NCBI RefSeq assembly: GCF_041435215.1
Contig: NZ_CP108394.1
Coordinates: 4,154,001-4,218,000 of the forward strand
Source of the DNA: Streptomyces sp. NBC_01314
Lineage (GTDB): Bacteria; Actinomycetota; Actinomycetes; Streptomycetales; Streptomycetaceae
Direction of reading: 5' to 3'
Length of the DNA: 64,000 nucleotides
Positions 14,666-23,603 of the stretch are shown here, in pieces. The translations under genes were made by a program, and so were the position numbers. The notes below the pieces were generated by a model, which worked only from the letters and a program-made list of their open reading frames with translations, was not told where the DNA came from and did not search any database. The first letter of the stretch is position 1. Each line of letters opens with the position of its first letter.

Positions 14666-16131
14666 TCCTGTCGACGATCTCTCGCTTCCGTCCCCCGGAG
14701 GGGTGTTGCGCCAGCCGCCCGCGTACCCGTCCCCTTGCGGGTTCGGGCGGTGCAGGTCTTCTGCTTGGCTCCACGAGACTTCGGCACCACCGCCAGGGCG
14801 GGGCCCGGGTCTCCGGCCACTCCGGTACCCGTATTTCGGTTGGCCGCCGCGAGGGCGGCCAGGTTGTGGCCTGCGTTCGCGTCCCGGTCCAGGACGAGTC
14901 CGCAGGCGTCGCACTCGAAGACACGCACGCCGAGGGGCAGCTTGGCTTTCACCACACCGCAGCGGGAGCAGGTCTTCGAGGAGGGCATCCAGCGGTCGGC
15001 AACGATCAGACGTCCACCGTGGCGCTGGGTCTTGTAAGCGAGCTGGCGCCGCAGTTCCCCGAACGCCGCGTCGGAGATACGGCGGGACAGACGCCGGTTG
15101 CGGACCATGCCTTTCACGTTGAGGTCCTCGACCACGACGGTGCCGTACTCGGCGGGGATACGTGCGGTGGCCTGGTGGAGATGGTTCTCCCGCAGGTTCG
15201 CCACCCGGTGGTGCACCCGGTTACGGACCGCGTTGGCTTTCTCCCAGCGACGGGACGGGGCCTGTCCGGTGCGCCGGTTGGGGCCGCGTCGGCGGGAGAC
15301 GGTCCGGGAGGCCTTCCGCAGCTGCGTGAGTGCCTGGTCGTAGTGCTTGGGGTTCGCGGCCTCGCGGACCTCGCCGGCCGAGTCCGCCATGACGAGGAGA
15401 GTCTTCACACCGAGGTCGATCCCGACCGCCGTGCCGGGCCGGGTGGCAGGGGCGATGGTGTTGCGTTCCTCGGTCTGCAGGACCGCGAACCAGCGGCCCC
15501 GATCGAACCGTACCGTCACCGACAGAATCCGTGTCCCGCCTTCGGTGATCGCGTCCGCGAGGGGCTGGACGTCCTCGTGGAGGCGGATCCGGCCGAGGCG
15601 GGGCAGGACGATATGACGCCGGTCATCGAGGCGGATGGCGCCGGTAGTGAACGTGCACGCCGGGCGAGCCTTCCGCTTCGACTTGAAACGGGGCCTGCCC
15701 ATCCGGGCGCCCTTGCGTTCGCCACGCCGGGACTTGGCGTAGTTGTCGAACGCGACGGCAGCGTTCGCGAGGCCGGTGTTGTAGGCCTCCTTGGAGTTCT
15801 CCGCCCACCACTCCCGCAGGAACGCATCCGTGTGTTTGGCCTCGTTGAACGCCTTCCGCAACGACGGCGACGACCACGACCGCCACGCAACGCGCTCTGC
15901 CTCGGGGACACCGTAGGTCTCCTCCGCTGCGCGCTGCGACCAACTCGCCAGCACATGCCGCACCGCCCAGTTGTAGGCGACCCGCGCCGCCCCGCAATGC
16001 GAGGCCAGAGTCTGCAGGGCGGACGCGTTGGGATCAAGGGCGAGTCTGCGGCCCACGACGTGAAAGCCGGGCCGCGCCTCGAACCCACGGCGCTTCTTCT
16101 GCCCGCTCCCGGCAGGCTCCGCCCCGCTCAC
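14635..16131 (-). CDS. tnpB: TnpB, RNA-guided RuvC-like nuclease of the IS607 element
   Basis: The 498-residue protein has the N-terminal OrfB helix-turn-helix region (ASHCGAARVAYNWAVRHVLA) and a split RuvC-like nuclease. The three acidic residues are visible in GIDLGVKTLLVM, VVVEDLNVKGM and DRDANAGHN. A zinc ribbon lies between the second and third (CSRCG...CDACG). All catalytic residues are present. A C-terminal tail of ~70 residues beyond the last RuvC motif is longer than in compact TnpBs. The GTG start overlaps the tnpA stop (GTGA). It probably cleaves DNA next to a transposon-adjacent motif using the omega-RNA; activity is inferred from family knowledge. Confidence 0.93.
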   Translation of the reverse strand: MSGAEPAGSGQKKRRGFEARPGFHVVGRRLALDPNASALQTLASHCGAARVAYNWAVRHVLASWSQRAAEETYGVPEAERVAWRSWSSPSLRKAFNEAKHTDAFLREWWAENSKEAYNTGLANAAVAFDNYAKSRRGERKGARMGRPRFKSKRKARPACTFTTGAIRLDDRRHIVLPRLGRIRLHEDVQPLADAITEGGTRILSVTVRFDRGRWFAVLQTEERNTIAPATRPGTAVGIDLGVKTLLVMADSAGEVREAANPKHYDQALTQLRKASRTVSRRRGPNRRTGQAPSRRWEKANAVRNRVHHRVANLRENHLHQATARIPAEYGTVVVEDLNVKGMVRNRRLSRRISDAAFGELRRQLAYKTQRHGGRLIVADRWMPSSKTCSRCGVVKAKLPLGVRVFECDACGLVLDRDANAGHNLAALAAANRNTGTGVAGDPGPALAVVPKSRGAKQKTCTARTRKGTGTRAAGATPLRGTEARDRRQDTRREQLALW

Positions 16132-16712
16132 CCGGTCGTCTCCGCCGCCGGGGCGATGACCTCAGCGACAGCGCGTGCGGCCCGGGTCTTCGCCGCTCGC
16201 TGCCCATACAGTCGGGCACACATCGAGGTGAGAACTTCGGTGATGTCCTGGACCAGGTCGCCGGTCGTCTCCTGCGGATCGAGCACCACGAGGCGCCGGC
16301 CGGAAGCCGACAATGCCGATTCCAGATGCTCGACACCGAAACGGGCCAGCCGGTCGCGATGCTCCACGACGATGACGGCAACGGCCGGGTCCGACAGGAC
16401 ACGGTGCAGTTTCCGCCGCTTCCCGTTCAGTCCCGACCCGACCTCGGTCACCACCTCGGCAACGGCGAGCCCCAGCCCGCCTGCTCCCTGGACGACACGG
16501 GAGACCTGCCGGTCAAGATCCGCCTTCTGGTCGCCGGACGAAACGCGGCAGTACGCCACCGTCCGCCCGACGATCTCGGGAGTGGACTCTTCGACCAGCC
16601 ACATACCGGACGGCGTCTGCACGACAGGGACCGGCATACGGCCCTCCTTCGCCCAGCCCCACGCGGTCTGGTAGTGCACGCCGTTGCGCGCCGCCCACTC
16701 GGAAAGCTTCAC
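16128..16712 (-). CDS. tnpA: IS607-type serine recombinase (TnpA)
   Basis: The 194-residue protein has an N-terminal MerR-like helix-turn-helix (SEWAARNGVHYQTAWGWAKEG, about 4-24) followed by a serine-recombinase catalytic domain. The nucleophile lies in VAYCRVSSGDQKADLDRQ, and conserved GLNGKRRKLHRVL and VVEHRDRLARFG follow. DNA-binding domain before catalytic domain is the IS607 order, opposite to classical resolvases. The GTG start has no clear Shine-Dalgarno and sits 3 bp from the first CATCAG iteron, so the protein could repress its own expression. Confidence 0.92.
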   Translation of the reverse strand: MKLSEWAARNGVHYQTAWGWAKEGRMPVPVVQTPSGMWLVEESTPEIVGRTVAYCRVSSGDQKADLDRQVSRVVQGAGGLGLAVAEVVTEVGSGLNGKRRKLHRVLSDPAVAVIVVEHRDRLARFGVEHLESALSASGRRLVVLDPQETTGDLVQDITEVLTSMCARLYGQRAAKTRAARAVAEVIAPAAETTG

Positions 16713-16714
16713 AC

Positions 16715-16754
16715 CATCAGGATAAAGACTGATGAAGACAGATAACTACTGATG
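16715..16754. repeat. CTGATG iterons upstream of tnpA
   Basis: CATCAG at 16715-16720 and CTGATG at 16729-16734 form an inverted pair; another CTGATG at 16749-16754 repeats it in direct orientation 20 bp on (ACTGATGAA both times). This is the likely TnpA binding region at the element end and may include the tnpA promoter. Confidence 0.5.
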
Positions 16755-16886
16755 AAAAATGCGACTGTTGTTCACCCCTCCCCCGTCCGTGAAACATTCC
16801 CCGGGGCCACCGCATCAATGAGGTGAGAGGCGGCGACGCGAAGAAGCGGCCACGGCCTACGCGAGCTCGTTCAGGGGGAGCCGGAA

Positions 16887-17396
16887 ATGAGACAGGTCCG
16901 CGCGGACGGGTACCAGGAGTTCGCCTCGGCGCGCGCGAGGCATCTCTACCGGTCCGCGTGTCTGCTCACCGGCGGGGACACGCATCTCGCCGAGGACCTC
17001 GTGCAGGAGACACTCGGCCGGTTGTACGTGAAGTGGGGGCGGGTGCAGCGGGCGGACAACCCTGCCGGGTACGCGCAGACCGTGTTGACCAGGACCTTTC
17101 TCGCCCATCAGCGGCGGCGCAGCAGCAGGGAACGGGCCACGGATGTGATCCCGGACGTGCCCGCCGCGCCCGGCTCCGACTCGTCCCTGCGGCTCACCCT
17201 CGTCGAGGCGCTGGCCCAACTGCCGCCCAAGGACCGGGCGGTGGTCGTCCTGCGCTACTGGGAGGACCGCTCGATCGAGGAGACCGCCGCCGCGATGAAC
17301 GCGAGTTCGGCGGCGGTACGCACCCGATGCGTCCGCGCCCTCGCCCGACTCCGCGTCCTCCTCGGGGACACCATCGGTGAGTACGTCACCCCCTGA
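16887..17396 (+). CDS. SigE-family (SigE50-like) RNA polymerase sigma factor
   Basis: The 169-residue sigma factor has region 2 with FASARARHLYRSACLLTGGDTHLAEDLVQETLGRLYVKW, the usual Streptomyces 'SigE family' signature (no relation to classical SigE beyond the name). Region 4 contains LPPKDRAVVVLRYWEDRSIEETAAAMNASSAAVRTR. GGGGGAGCC precedes the ATG. It overlaps the next gene by 20 bp, the usual arrangement for these sigma factors with a membrane-bound partner. It begins ~120 bp from the IS607 end, so an intact promoter depends on where the element stops. Confidence 0.93.
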   Translation: MRQVRADGYQEFASARARHLYRSACLLTGGDTHLAEDLVQETLGRLYVKWGRVQRADNPAGYAQTVLTRTFLAHQRRRSSRERATDVIPDVPAAPGSDSSLRLTLVEALAQLPPKDRAVVVLRYWEDRSIEETAAAMNASSAAVRTRCVRALARLRVLLGDTIGEYVTP

Positions 17397-18789
17397 GCGC
17401 CCCGAGCCCCCGAGCCCCCAGCGCCTGCAGGACATCGAACGACGCGACACCGGCCAGCACCCGCACCACTCACAGAAACGGCGGTTCGTCATGCCCCTTG
17501 ACCAGCACGAAGACCCCTTCGAGGGCAGGTTCGGGAACGCCCTGCGCCGGGCCGGAGACTCCTTCGAGACCGACGGGCAATCCATGGTCAACGGCGGAGC
17601 CGTACGCGGCCGGCGGCTGCTGTTCCGGCAGCGGGCGGCGATGCTGGGCGGAGTCGCCGGGATCACGCTCGTCGGAGTGGGCGGGGCGGTCCTGCTGCCC
17701 GGGATCGGCGGCGGGGGCGGCGGCGGGAAGCAGTCCGTGGCGGCGGAGCGGTCCGGCGAGCAGACGGTCAGGGACGACGACGGCGAGGTGTCCGGCGCCG
17801 AGATGGTCCAGCGGCTCAAGGATCTGCTGCCGAAGGGGAAGTTCGGCGGGGAGTCGGCGCGTGGCACGGACACGGAGCAGGGGCCGTACGCCCAGGTCGT
17901 GTACGACGACGGCAAGGGCGCGGCGGCGGTAGAGCTCGGGCTCGGGCGGATCGACCCCGGCAGTGAGCACGCCCGGCAGCTGACGGACTGCCCGGACAAG
18001 ACGATCGTCGAGTACGACTCCTGCAAGGAGAGCACCCGGCCGGACGGCTCGCGGCTGCTGCTCTTCGAGGGGTACGAGTCCCCGGACCGCCGTGTGGACA
18101 CCAAGTACTGGTACGCGCAGGTGGTCGACCCGGCGGGGTTCGAAGTCAGAGTCATGGAGTGGAACGCCAGGGCGCAGAAGGACTCGCCGGTCACCCGGGC
18201 CGAACCGCCTCTGCCCACCGCGCATCTGAGGGCGATCGTCACCGCCCCGGAGTGGCGGACGGTCGTCGACGCCATTCCGGAGGTGGCGGAGAAAGAGGAT
18301 CAGGAGGAGAAGGAGAGCGCGTCGACGGAGAGGCCGGACGACCCCGCCGCGCCCCCGATGGTCGGCGGCGAAGCGATCCGGTGGACACTCATCGGCCTCC
18401 TCCCCGAGAACGTCGAGATCGTCAGCAAGGAGGAGGAGCTGGAGTCGGACTTCGCCTATGTCGTCCTCGACGACGGCAAGGGGCAGAGCCTGGTGCAGGT
18501 GAATGTGCAGCCGGGCATGGCGGATCTCGCGGACTCGTTGTTCGGCGCCGACGCCGAGACCCTGCCCGACGGCACGAAGGTCGTCACGCGGCAGGGCCCC
18601 GGTGAGAAGGGCGGCGAGGGGGTCGTCATGTGGACCGTGGACACGCTCCGCGCCGACGGGCTGCGGGTCGTGATCAGTGCCTTCAACTCCGGCGCCCAGC
18701 ACACGGCCGCGACCCGCGAGACCCCCGCGCTCTCCATGGCTCAGCTGAAGGAGATCGTCACCAGCGAGAGGTGGAAGGAGCTCGGCTAG
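17377..18789 (+). CDS. Single-pass membrane protein, probable sigma-factor partner
   Basis: The 470-residue protein has an Arg/Pro-rich cytoplasmic N-terminus (~85 residues), one membrane helix (MLGGVAGITLVGVGGAVLL, followed by a run of Gly) and a large extracytoplasmic part. That part has two copies of a similar domain: LLPKGKFGGESARG...YAQVVYDDGKG and LLPENVEIVSKEEE...FAYVVLDDGKG, each ending in LRAIVTAPEWR or LKEIVTSERWK. An acidic linker joins them. The GTG at 17377 overlaps the sigma gene; an internal ATG at 17491 is an alternative but lacks a good Shine-Dalgarno. An anti-sigma role is inferred from context. Confidence 0.8.
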   Translation: MSTSPPERPEPPSPQRLQDIERRDTGQHPHHSQKRRFVMPLDQHEDPFEGRFGNALRRAGDSFETDGQSMVNGGAVRGRRLLFRQRAAMLGGVAGITLVGVGGAVLLPGIGGGGGGGKQSVAAERSGEQTVRDDDGEVSGAEMVQRLKDLLPKGKFGGESARGTDTEQGPYAQVVYDDGKGAAAVELGLGRIDPGSEHARQLTDCPDKTIVEYDSCKESTRPDGSRLLLFEGYESPDRRVDTKYWYAQVVDPAGFEVRVMEWNARAQKDSPVTRAEPPLPTAHLRAIVTAPEWRTVVDAIPEVAEKEDQEEKESASTERPDDPAAPPMVGGEAIRWTLIGLLPENVEIVSKEEELESDFAYVVLDDGKGQSLVQVNVQPGMADLADSLFGADAETLPDGTKVVTRQGPGEKGGEGVVMWTVDTLRADGLRVVISAFNSGAQHTAATRETPALSMAQLKEIVTSERWKELG

Positions 18790-18814
18790 CCGACCCCGCT
18801 CCTCCTCGCAGGCG

Positions 18815-20137
18815 TCAGAGGAAGTCCGCCCACGGCTGGTCCCAGATCTGTTTCACGGCCAGGACCAGGAACAGCAGGCCCGCGATCGCCAGCATCGCGT
18901 TGCTGAGAATGCCGTTGCGCCATTCGCGGGGCGTGCGGGAGGAGTTGAGGAGCCGGAGGAGGGTGCCGGCGAGGAAGGGGAGGAAGGCGGCGCCGAGGAC
19001 GCCATAGAGGATGATCAGGCGGAACGGCTGGCCCTGGAAGAGCAGGACGATGGGCGGGAAGGTCAGCCAGAGCAGGTACGCGCGGAACGGCCAGGACTTC
19101 TCCCGGCGGCCGGAGGCGACCTCCTCGCCCGTCACCGCCCCCTTCCGGCGGAAGCGTTCCACGAAGTCCGCGAACATCAGGCTCACGCCGTGCCAGACGC
19201 CGATGAGTGAGGTGTACGAGGTGGCGAAGAAGCCGATCAGGAAGAACTTGGCGGTGGCCGTGCCGTACTCGTCGGCCAGGATGTCGCTGAGCTGGATCAG
19301 GCCCTTGTCGCCGCTCGCGATGGCGATGTTCGCGGAATGCAGCAGTTCGGCGCCGACGAAGAGCATCGCGATCACGAAGATGCCGGTGGTGATGTACGCG
19401 ACCCGGTTGTCGAGGCGCATGACCTTCATCCAGCCGGTGTTGGTCCAGCCCTTGGCGTTGACCCAGTAGCCGTACGCGGCCAGCGTGATCGTGCCGCCGA
19501 CGCCGCCGATCAGGCCGAGGGTGTTGAGGACCGAGTCCTTCTCGTCGGGCAGGACGGGGAGGAGGCCGGCGAAGGCGTCCGGGAGGTTGGGGGTGACCCT
19601 GATCGCCAGGTAGACCGTCACCACGAACATGACGCCCACGAGGACCGTCATGACCTTCTCGAAGACCTCGTACTTGTTGAACCAGACGAAGACCAGGCCG
19701 CTCAGGCCGCACAGGACGGCCCACCACTTGAGGTCCATGACGTCCGGGAACAGCGCCTGCAGGGGCAGGGCGCTGGACGACATCGCGGCCGCGCCGTACA
19801 CGAAGCCCCAGATCACGACATACACGACGAAGAACCACGTCGTCCAGCGGCCGAGACTGGCCCAGCCGTCGAAGAGGGTGCGGCCGGTGGACAGGTGCCA
19901 GCGGCCGGCCGCCTCGGCGAGGGAGATCTTGACGAGGCAGCCGATGACGGCCGCCCACAGCAGGGTGTAGCCGAAGTTGCTGCCCGCGATCAGCGTCGCG
20001 ACGAGGTCGCCGGCGCCGACACCGGTCGCGGCGACGACGATGCCGGGGCCGATGTACTTCCAACTGGATTTACGGGGTGGGGGGTTGATGTCGGATGTTG
20101 CCGGGGTGTCAGTGGGGTTTCCCGTGGTGTCCGCCAT
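18815..20137 (-). CDS. Nramp-related membrane transporter lacking the canonical metal-binding motif
   Basis: The ~440-residue protein has about eleven hydrophobic helices in the LeuT-fold order of the Nramp family (KYIGPGIVVAATGVGAGDLVATLIAGSNFGY at the N-terminus, given as KYIGPGIVVAATGVGAGD then LVATLIAGSNFGY). In true Nramp metal transporters helix 1 has DPGN and helix 6 has MPH; here helix 1 reads GVGAGD and helix 6 lies around GGVGGTITLAAYGYW, so the metal ligands are changed. It may transport Mg2+ or another substrate, or couple differently. The gene stands alone, convergent with the sigma-partner gene. ATG at 20137 is preferred to a TTG three codons upstream. Confidence 0.85.
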   Translation of the reverse strand: MADTTGNPTDTPATSDINPPPRKSSWKYIGPGIVVAATGVGAGDLVATLIAGSNFGYTLLWAAVIGCLVKISLAEAAGRWHLSTGRTLFDGWASLGRWTTWFFVVYVVIWGFVYGAAAMSSSALPLQALFPDVMDLKWWAVLCGLSGLVFVWFNKYEVFEKVMTVLVGVMFVVTVYLAIRVTPNLPDAFAGLLPVLPDEKDSVLNTLGLIGGVGGTITLAAYGYWVNAKGWTNTGWMKVMRLDNRVAYITTGIFVIAMLFVGAELLHSANIAIASGDKGLIQLSDILADEYGTATAKFFLIGFFATSYTSLIGVWHGVSLMFADFVERFRRKGAVTGEEVASGRREKSWPFRAYLLWLTFPPIVLLFQGQPFRLIILYGVLGAAFLPFLAGTLLRLLNSSRTPREWRNGILSNAMLAIAGLLFLVLAVKQIWDQPWADFL

Positions 20138-20199
20138 GCAGGTCAAGAAACCCCAAAGCCCCCCCGGCCGACAAGAGGGCGTGTGCCCCGGTTGCTCAT

Positions 20200-20264
20200 A
20201 GGGGCGCGGGGCTGCATCGATTTGCGGCTCCGCCGCGGGGCGCGACCAGCCACGACGGCGCCGC
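20200..20264. repeat. Interspersed GC-rich hairpin repeat
   Basis: The segment contains AGGGGCGCGGGGCTG, then GCGGCTCCGCCGC (a perfect small hairpin) and GGGGCGCGACCAGCC. From memory this is a very frequent Streptomyces intergenic sequence. It lies between the transporter and the anti-sigma-type gene, both on the minus strand, and may act as a terminator. Confidence 0.5.
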
Positions 20265-20339
20265 GGACGACCGGCGGCCTCAGCGAACGGCGGCTTCAGC
20301 AGCGGATGCCACCGAAGCCACCGGCCCCGCCGAACCCGC

Positions 20340-20819
20340 TCAACCCGGCGGAGCGGAACCGCAGCCGTCCGACCCGCACGTACCGAGCTCGAACCACACG
20401 GTCTTGCCCGGCCCGTCCTGGTGGCAGCCCCAGCGCCGGGCGAGCGCGTCCACCAGGAACATCCCTCTGCCGCTCTCCGATATCCGCGTCGCCCGGCGCA
20501 CCCGGGGCGGGCGGCCGTCCGTGTCCGACACCTCGCAGCGCAGTACGCCGTGCGAGGCCGACAGAGTCAGCTTCAGCCGGCTCTTCGCGTGCACCAGGGC
20601 GTTGGTGACCAGCTCGCTCACCAGCAGCTCCGCCGTATCGGTCTGGTCGAGCAGTCCCCATCCCTCCAGTTGCCTGCGCACCTGCGCGCGGGCCTGTGCG
20701 GCGGCGGTGGGACGGGGGTCGTACTCGACGCTCAAGTGGCCCGCACCCATGGGTGGTTGAGGGTACGAGGCGAAGTGGGGGCCGGAATCCGGAAGGAGAC
20801 CCCCGGAGAGTTGCACCAT
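20340..20819 (-). CDS. RsbW/SpoIIAB-like ATP-binding regulatory protein
   Basis: The ~160-residue protein has a single HATPase_c_2 domain: the N box AELLVSELVTNALVHAKS, the G1 box EVSDTDGRPPRV and the G2 box ESGRGMFLVDALARRWG. These small GHKL proteins are very numerous in Streptomyces and are thought to act as anti-sigma kinases or in PP2C/anti-anti-sigma switches. No cognate sigma or anti-anti-sigma gene is adjacent. The ATG at 20819 has GGAAG just upstream; the frame stays open to an ATG 11 codons earlier. The C-terminus has a Cys/Gly-rich tail. Confidence 0.88.
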   Translation of the reverse strand: MVQLSGGLLPDSGPHFASYPQPPMGAGHLSVEYDPRPTAAAQARAQVRRQLEGWGLLDQTDTAELLVSELVTNALVHAKSRLKLTLSASHGVLRCEVSDTDGRPPRVRRATRISESGRGMFLVDALARRWGCHQDGPGKTVWFELGTCGSDGCGSAPPG

Positions 20820-21218
20820 GCTTCCAGCGTTGCCGCCGCGCGTACGCGGCACACGGGGAGGAATACCCGTTTCGGGCCGTGCATATACCTGCTTCCCGCC
20901 CGGTTACGTCCCCTATTGGGCGCGTATGACACCTGACGCACCCTTACGCGGTTGTGCGCGGCTTACGCTCTCCCTGGCCGCTTCCCGCCCCACCGCGGCC
21001 CGTTCCCGTCGGTTCCGGCCACGCCGGCCTCGCGCCCGCCACCCCCACTCTTGACCTGGTCATGCCAGACCCGGACCATGAGCGCCACACCCGCACCAGG
21101 GCCTGCCGGGCGTCCTTACGGTCGTCGGCCAGGCCCGAGGCACGTCGCAAGGATCCACCCCCCGCTCCACTCCCCACTTCCGGAGACCCCGGAATTCCTG
21201 GAGAAAATAGGAGACTTC
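20820..21218. other. Divergent intergenic region before the carboxypeptidase gene
   Basis: I see no gene in this ~400 bp stretch between divergently transcribed genes. It must contain the carboxypeptidase promoter and leader. No clear palindrome or riboswitch-like structure stood out on reading. Confidence 0.35.
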
Positions 21219-22595
21219 ATGCGACTCCGCATACGCGGCAGGTCGGCGACGCCCGGCGGCACGGGCAGGAGATCAGGCCGCCGCACCGCCACCTTCGCCA
21301 CCCTGCTGGCGCTGGCCCTCGCCGCCCCGGTCGCGGCGACGACCACGGACGCGACGGCGACGAGCGCCGAGCGGCCCAAGGCCTCGGCGGACGACATCCG
21401 CCAGTACGAGGTCCACATGCACTCGGACAGCAAGTCCCGCACGGCACTGCAGCAGGCCGGCGTGACCGTGGACGACTCCGACGACCACTCGGTGTTCATC
21501 TCCGGGCGCGCGGACCAGATCAAGAAGCTGAAGCAGCAGGGCTACGAGGTCACGGCGCTCGGCGCGGTGCCGGACCGCTCCAACGGCGAGGACGACGTAC
21601 GGCTCTTCGACTTCCCGTCCGCCGACTCCCGCTATCACAACTACGCGGAGATGACGAACGAGATCAACTCCGTGGTCTCGGCCAACAGCTCGATCGCCAG
21701 TCAGCGGGTCATCGGCACGACGTACCAGGGGCGGAACGTCGTCGCCATCAAGATCAGCGACAACGTCGGCACGGACGAGGCCGAGCCCGAGGTGCTGTTC
21801 ACCCACCACCAGCACGCCCGTGAGCACCTCACCGTCGAGATGGCGCTCTACCTGCTCAACGAGCTGACCTCCGACTACGGGACCGACTCCCGGGTCACCA
21901 ACATGGTGAACAACCGCGAGATCTGGATCATCCCGGACATCAACCCGGACGGCGGCGAGTACGACGTCGCCACCGGCTCGTACCGGTCGTGGCGCAAGAA
22001 CCGGCAGCCCAACAGCGGTTCGTCGTACGTCGGCACCGACCTCAACCGCAACTGGAACTACCGCTGGGGCTGCTGCGGCGGCTCGTCCGGGTCGGCGTCC
22101 TCGGACACCTACCGGGGTACGGCCGCCGAGTCGGCGCCCGAGGTGAAGGTCGTCGCGAACTTCGTGCGCAGCCGGGTCGTCGGCGGGGTCCAGCAGATCA
22201 AAACCGGGGTCGACTTCCACACGTACAGCGAGCTGGTGTTGTGGCCGTTCGGGTACACGACCGCCGACACGGCGACCGGGATGACGACGGACGACCGCAA
22301 CGCGTTCGCGACGGTCGGCGGGAAGATGGCCGCGAGCAACGGCTACACGCCGGAACAGTCCAGTGACCTCTACATCACGGACGGGTCGATCGACGACTGG
22401 CTGTGGGGCAACCAGAAGATCTTCGCCTACACGTTCGAGATGTATCCGTCCTCGGCCGGGGGCGGCGGGTTCTACCCGCCCGACGAGGTCATCGCCCGGG
22501 AGACCGCGCGGAACCGGGACGCGGTGTTGCAGTTGCTGGAGAACTCGGACTGCATGTACCGGTCGATCGGCAAGGAGGCGCAGTACTGCGCCTAG
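21219..22595 (+). CDS. Secreted zinc carboxypeptidase, M14 family
   Basis: The 458-residue protein has a twin-Arg-containing basic N-terminus and hydrophobic signal ([16 protein letters not shown]). A propeptide of ~90 residues with [15 protein letters not shown] precedes the M14 catalytic domain. Zinc ligands are seen in [12 protein letters not shown] (HxxE) and [15 protein letters not shown]; substrate-binding [11 protein letters not shown] and the catalytic Glu in AYTFEMYP are also present. It removes C-terminal residues from extracellular peptides. Start ATG has AGGAG 5 nt upstream. Cys pairs (GCCGG, CMYR...YC) suggest disulfides. All catalytic residues are intact; family assignment is firm. 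Confidence 0.95.
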   Translation: MRLRIRGRSATPGGTGRRSGRRTATFATLLALALAAPVAATTTDATATSAERPKASADDIRQYEVHMHSDSKSRTALQQAGVTVDDSDDHSVFISGRADQIKKLKQQGYEVTALGAVPDRSNGEDDVRLFDFPSADSRYHNYAEMTNEINSVVSANSSIASQRVIGTTYQGRNVVAIKISDNVGTDEAEPEVLFTHHQHAREHLTVEMALYLLNELTSDYGTDSRVTNMVNNREIWIIPDINPDGGEYDVATGSYRSWRKNRQPNSGSSYVGTDLNRNWNYRWGCCGGSSGSASSDTYRGTAAESAPEVKVVANFVRSRVVGGVQQIKTGVDFHTYSELVLWPFGYTTADTATGMTTDDRNAFATVGGKMAASNGYTPEQSSDLYITDGSIDDWLWGNQKIFAYTFEMYPSSAGGGGFYPPDEVIARETARNRDAVLQLLENSDCMYRSIGKEAQYCA

Positions 22596-22639
22596 GCTGC
22601 GCCGCTTGAGCCGATGAGAGCTCGGGGACTTCCGTGAGG

Positions 22640-22699
22640 GGGGAACTGCGGACCGTATGTGGCTGGTCGCGCAGTTCCCCGCGCCCCCTCAGGGGGCGC
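22640..22699. terminator. Bidirectional hairpins between convergent genes
   Basis: GGGGAACTGCG (22640-22650) pairs with CGCAGTTCCCC (22670-22680), and GCGCCCCCT/AGGGGGCGC (22681-22699) forms a 9 bp stem with a 1-nt centre. They lie between convergent genes and overlap the last codons of the acidic-repeat protein. The first motif is related to the large repeats at 33558 and 44356. Confidence 0.6.
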
Positions 22700-23483
22700 T
22701 GTCCTCGGCCTCTTTTTCCTCAGGACCGTCGTCAGTACCGTCGTCGAAGTACGCGTCCAGTACCTCGTCGATCTGCTTCTCCCAGGCCGCGTGCTCGGAC
22801 CTGGCCTTGGCCTCGATCTCGATGGGGTACCAGCGGCGGTCGGAGGTGTGGACCGTGACCGTGAAACGCTTGCCGAAGCGCGGGGACTCCGTCTCGACCG
22901 CGCCGATCTCGTCCCAGCCGAACTCGCACTCCTGGTCGTCCAGACGCAGCTGTACGCCATGGCTGTCGGCGACGATCTTCGCGCGGCGGTCGGAGGCCTC
23001 GAAGACGGGACCGTCGGCCGCGTCTTCGGCCTCGTCCGAGTCCGAGTCCGCGTCCGATTCCGCGTCCGAATCGGCTTCGGCTTCCGCGTCGGCTTCCGCC
23101 TCCTCGTCCTCGCTGTCGTCCTCGGAGTCCGTCTCGTCGTCGGCCGAGGTCTTCCCCTCGGGGGCCTTCTCCAGCGACGGCTTCGGCGTCTTCGACGGCT
23201 TCTCGGCGGCAGCCGGCTCGTCCCGCTCCGGGGCGGCCTCGTCCGGTTCCTCGGTCTCCGTCGGCTCGACGGGCTCCGTCGGCTTGATGTCCTCCGGCTC
23301 CTCCTGCTTCTCCTTCTTCACGGACACCGGTGCCGTGAGTCCGGGGATGTGCGACGGGTCGACCGCGGCGGCGGCCAGGGGCTGGTTGTTCGAACCGATG
23401 CGCTGCTCCACAGCGGGCAGTATGGTCGACGACCCTGTGCCGGGGACAGTCGGTCCAGGCATATGTCCGTATCTGAGTTTCAC
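22689..23483 (-). CDS. Acidic-repeat protein with a conserved C-terminal domain
   Basis: I do not recognise a named family. The start region KLRYGHMPGPTVPGTGSS is followed by a long disordered segment rich in Glu/Pro and then a Ser/Asp/Glu/Ala run (residues ~115-155) encoded by short tandem repeats. The C-terminal ~100 residues form a compact domain: FEASDRRAKIVADSHGVQLRL, then EFGWDEIGAVETESPRFGKRFTV (in pieces) and DRRWYPIEIEAKARSEHAAWEKQID, resembling PH-like folds. No signal or membrane helix. GTG at 23483 is preferred because AGGGGC precedes it; ATGs lie upstream and downstream in frame. The two-part plan recalls the proline-rich protein at 13943-14521. Confidence 0.7.
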   Translation of the reverse strand: MKLRYGHMPGPTVPGTGSSTILPAVEQRIGSNNQPLAAAAVDPSHIPGLTAPVSVKKEKQEEPEDIKPTEPVEPTETEEPDEAAPERDEPAAAEKPSKTPKPSLEKAPEGKTSADDETDSEDDSEDEEAEADAEAEADSDAESDADSDSDEAEDAADGPVFEASDRRAKIVADSHGVQLRLDDQECEFGWDEIGAVETESPRFGKRFTVTVHTSDRRWYPIEIEAKARSEHAAWEKQIDEVLDAYFDDGTDDGPEEKEAEDSAP

Positions 23484-23570
23484 GACTTCGCCCCTGGCGC
23501 CCTCCGCCATACGGACACGTCCGTACGAACAGGCTCAGGACGGCCGCCGGCGCGAAGCCCGGGGGTGGTT

Positions 23571-23597
23571 CACCCACGCCCCTGAAGGGCGCGGGTG
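23571..23597 (-). terminator. Hairpin downstream of ridA
   Basis: CACCCACGCCC (23571-23581) and GGGCGCGGGTG (23587-23597) pair at 10 of 11 positions around a 5 nt loop, just after the RidA stop on the minus strand. There is no T-run, as is common for Streptomyces terminators. Confidence 0.55.
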
Positions 23598-23603
23598 TCG
23601 GAC

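Larger units (their letters stand above)
14580..16765 (-). mobile_element. IS607-family element (serine transposase plus TnpB); ends approximate
   Basis: A serine-recombinase-type tnpA and a tnpB overlap by GTGA, the standard IS607 arrangement. The upstream side has three CATCAG/CTGATG iterons (16715-16754); the downstream side has a run of three small hairpins (14580-14665). IS607 elements carry no terminal inverted repeats or target duplication, so the exact ends cannot be read; the limits given are the outermost element-like structures. It lies between the proline-rich gene and a sigma-factor gene and interrupts neither. Both reading frames are intact, so it may be active. Confidence 0.75.
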
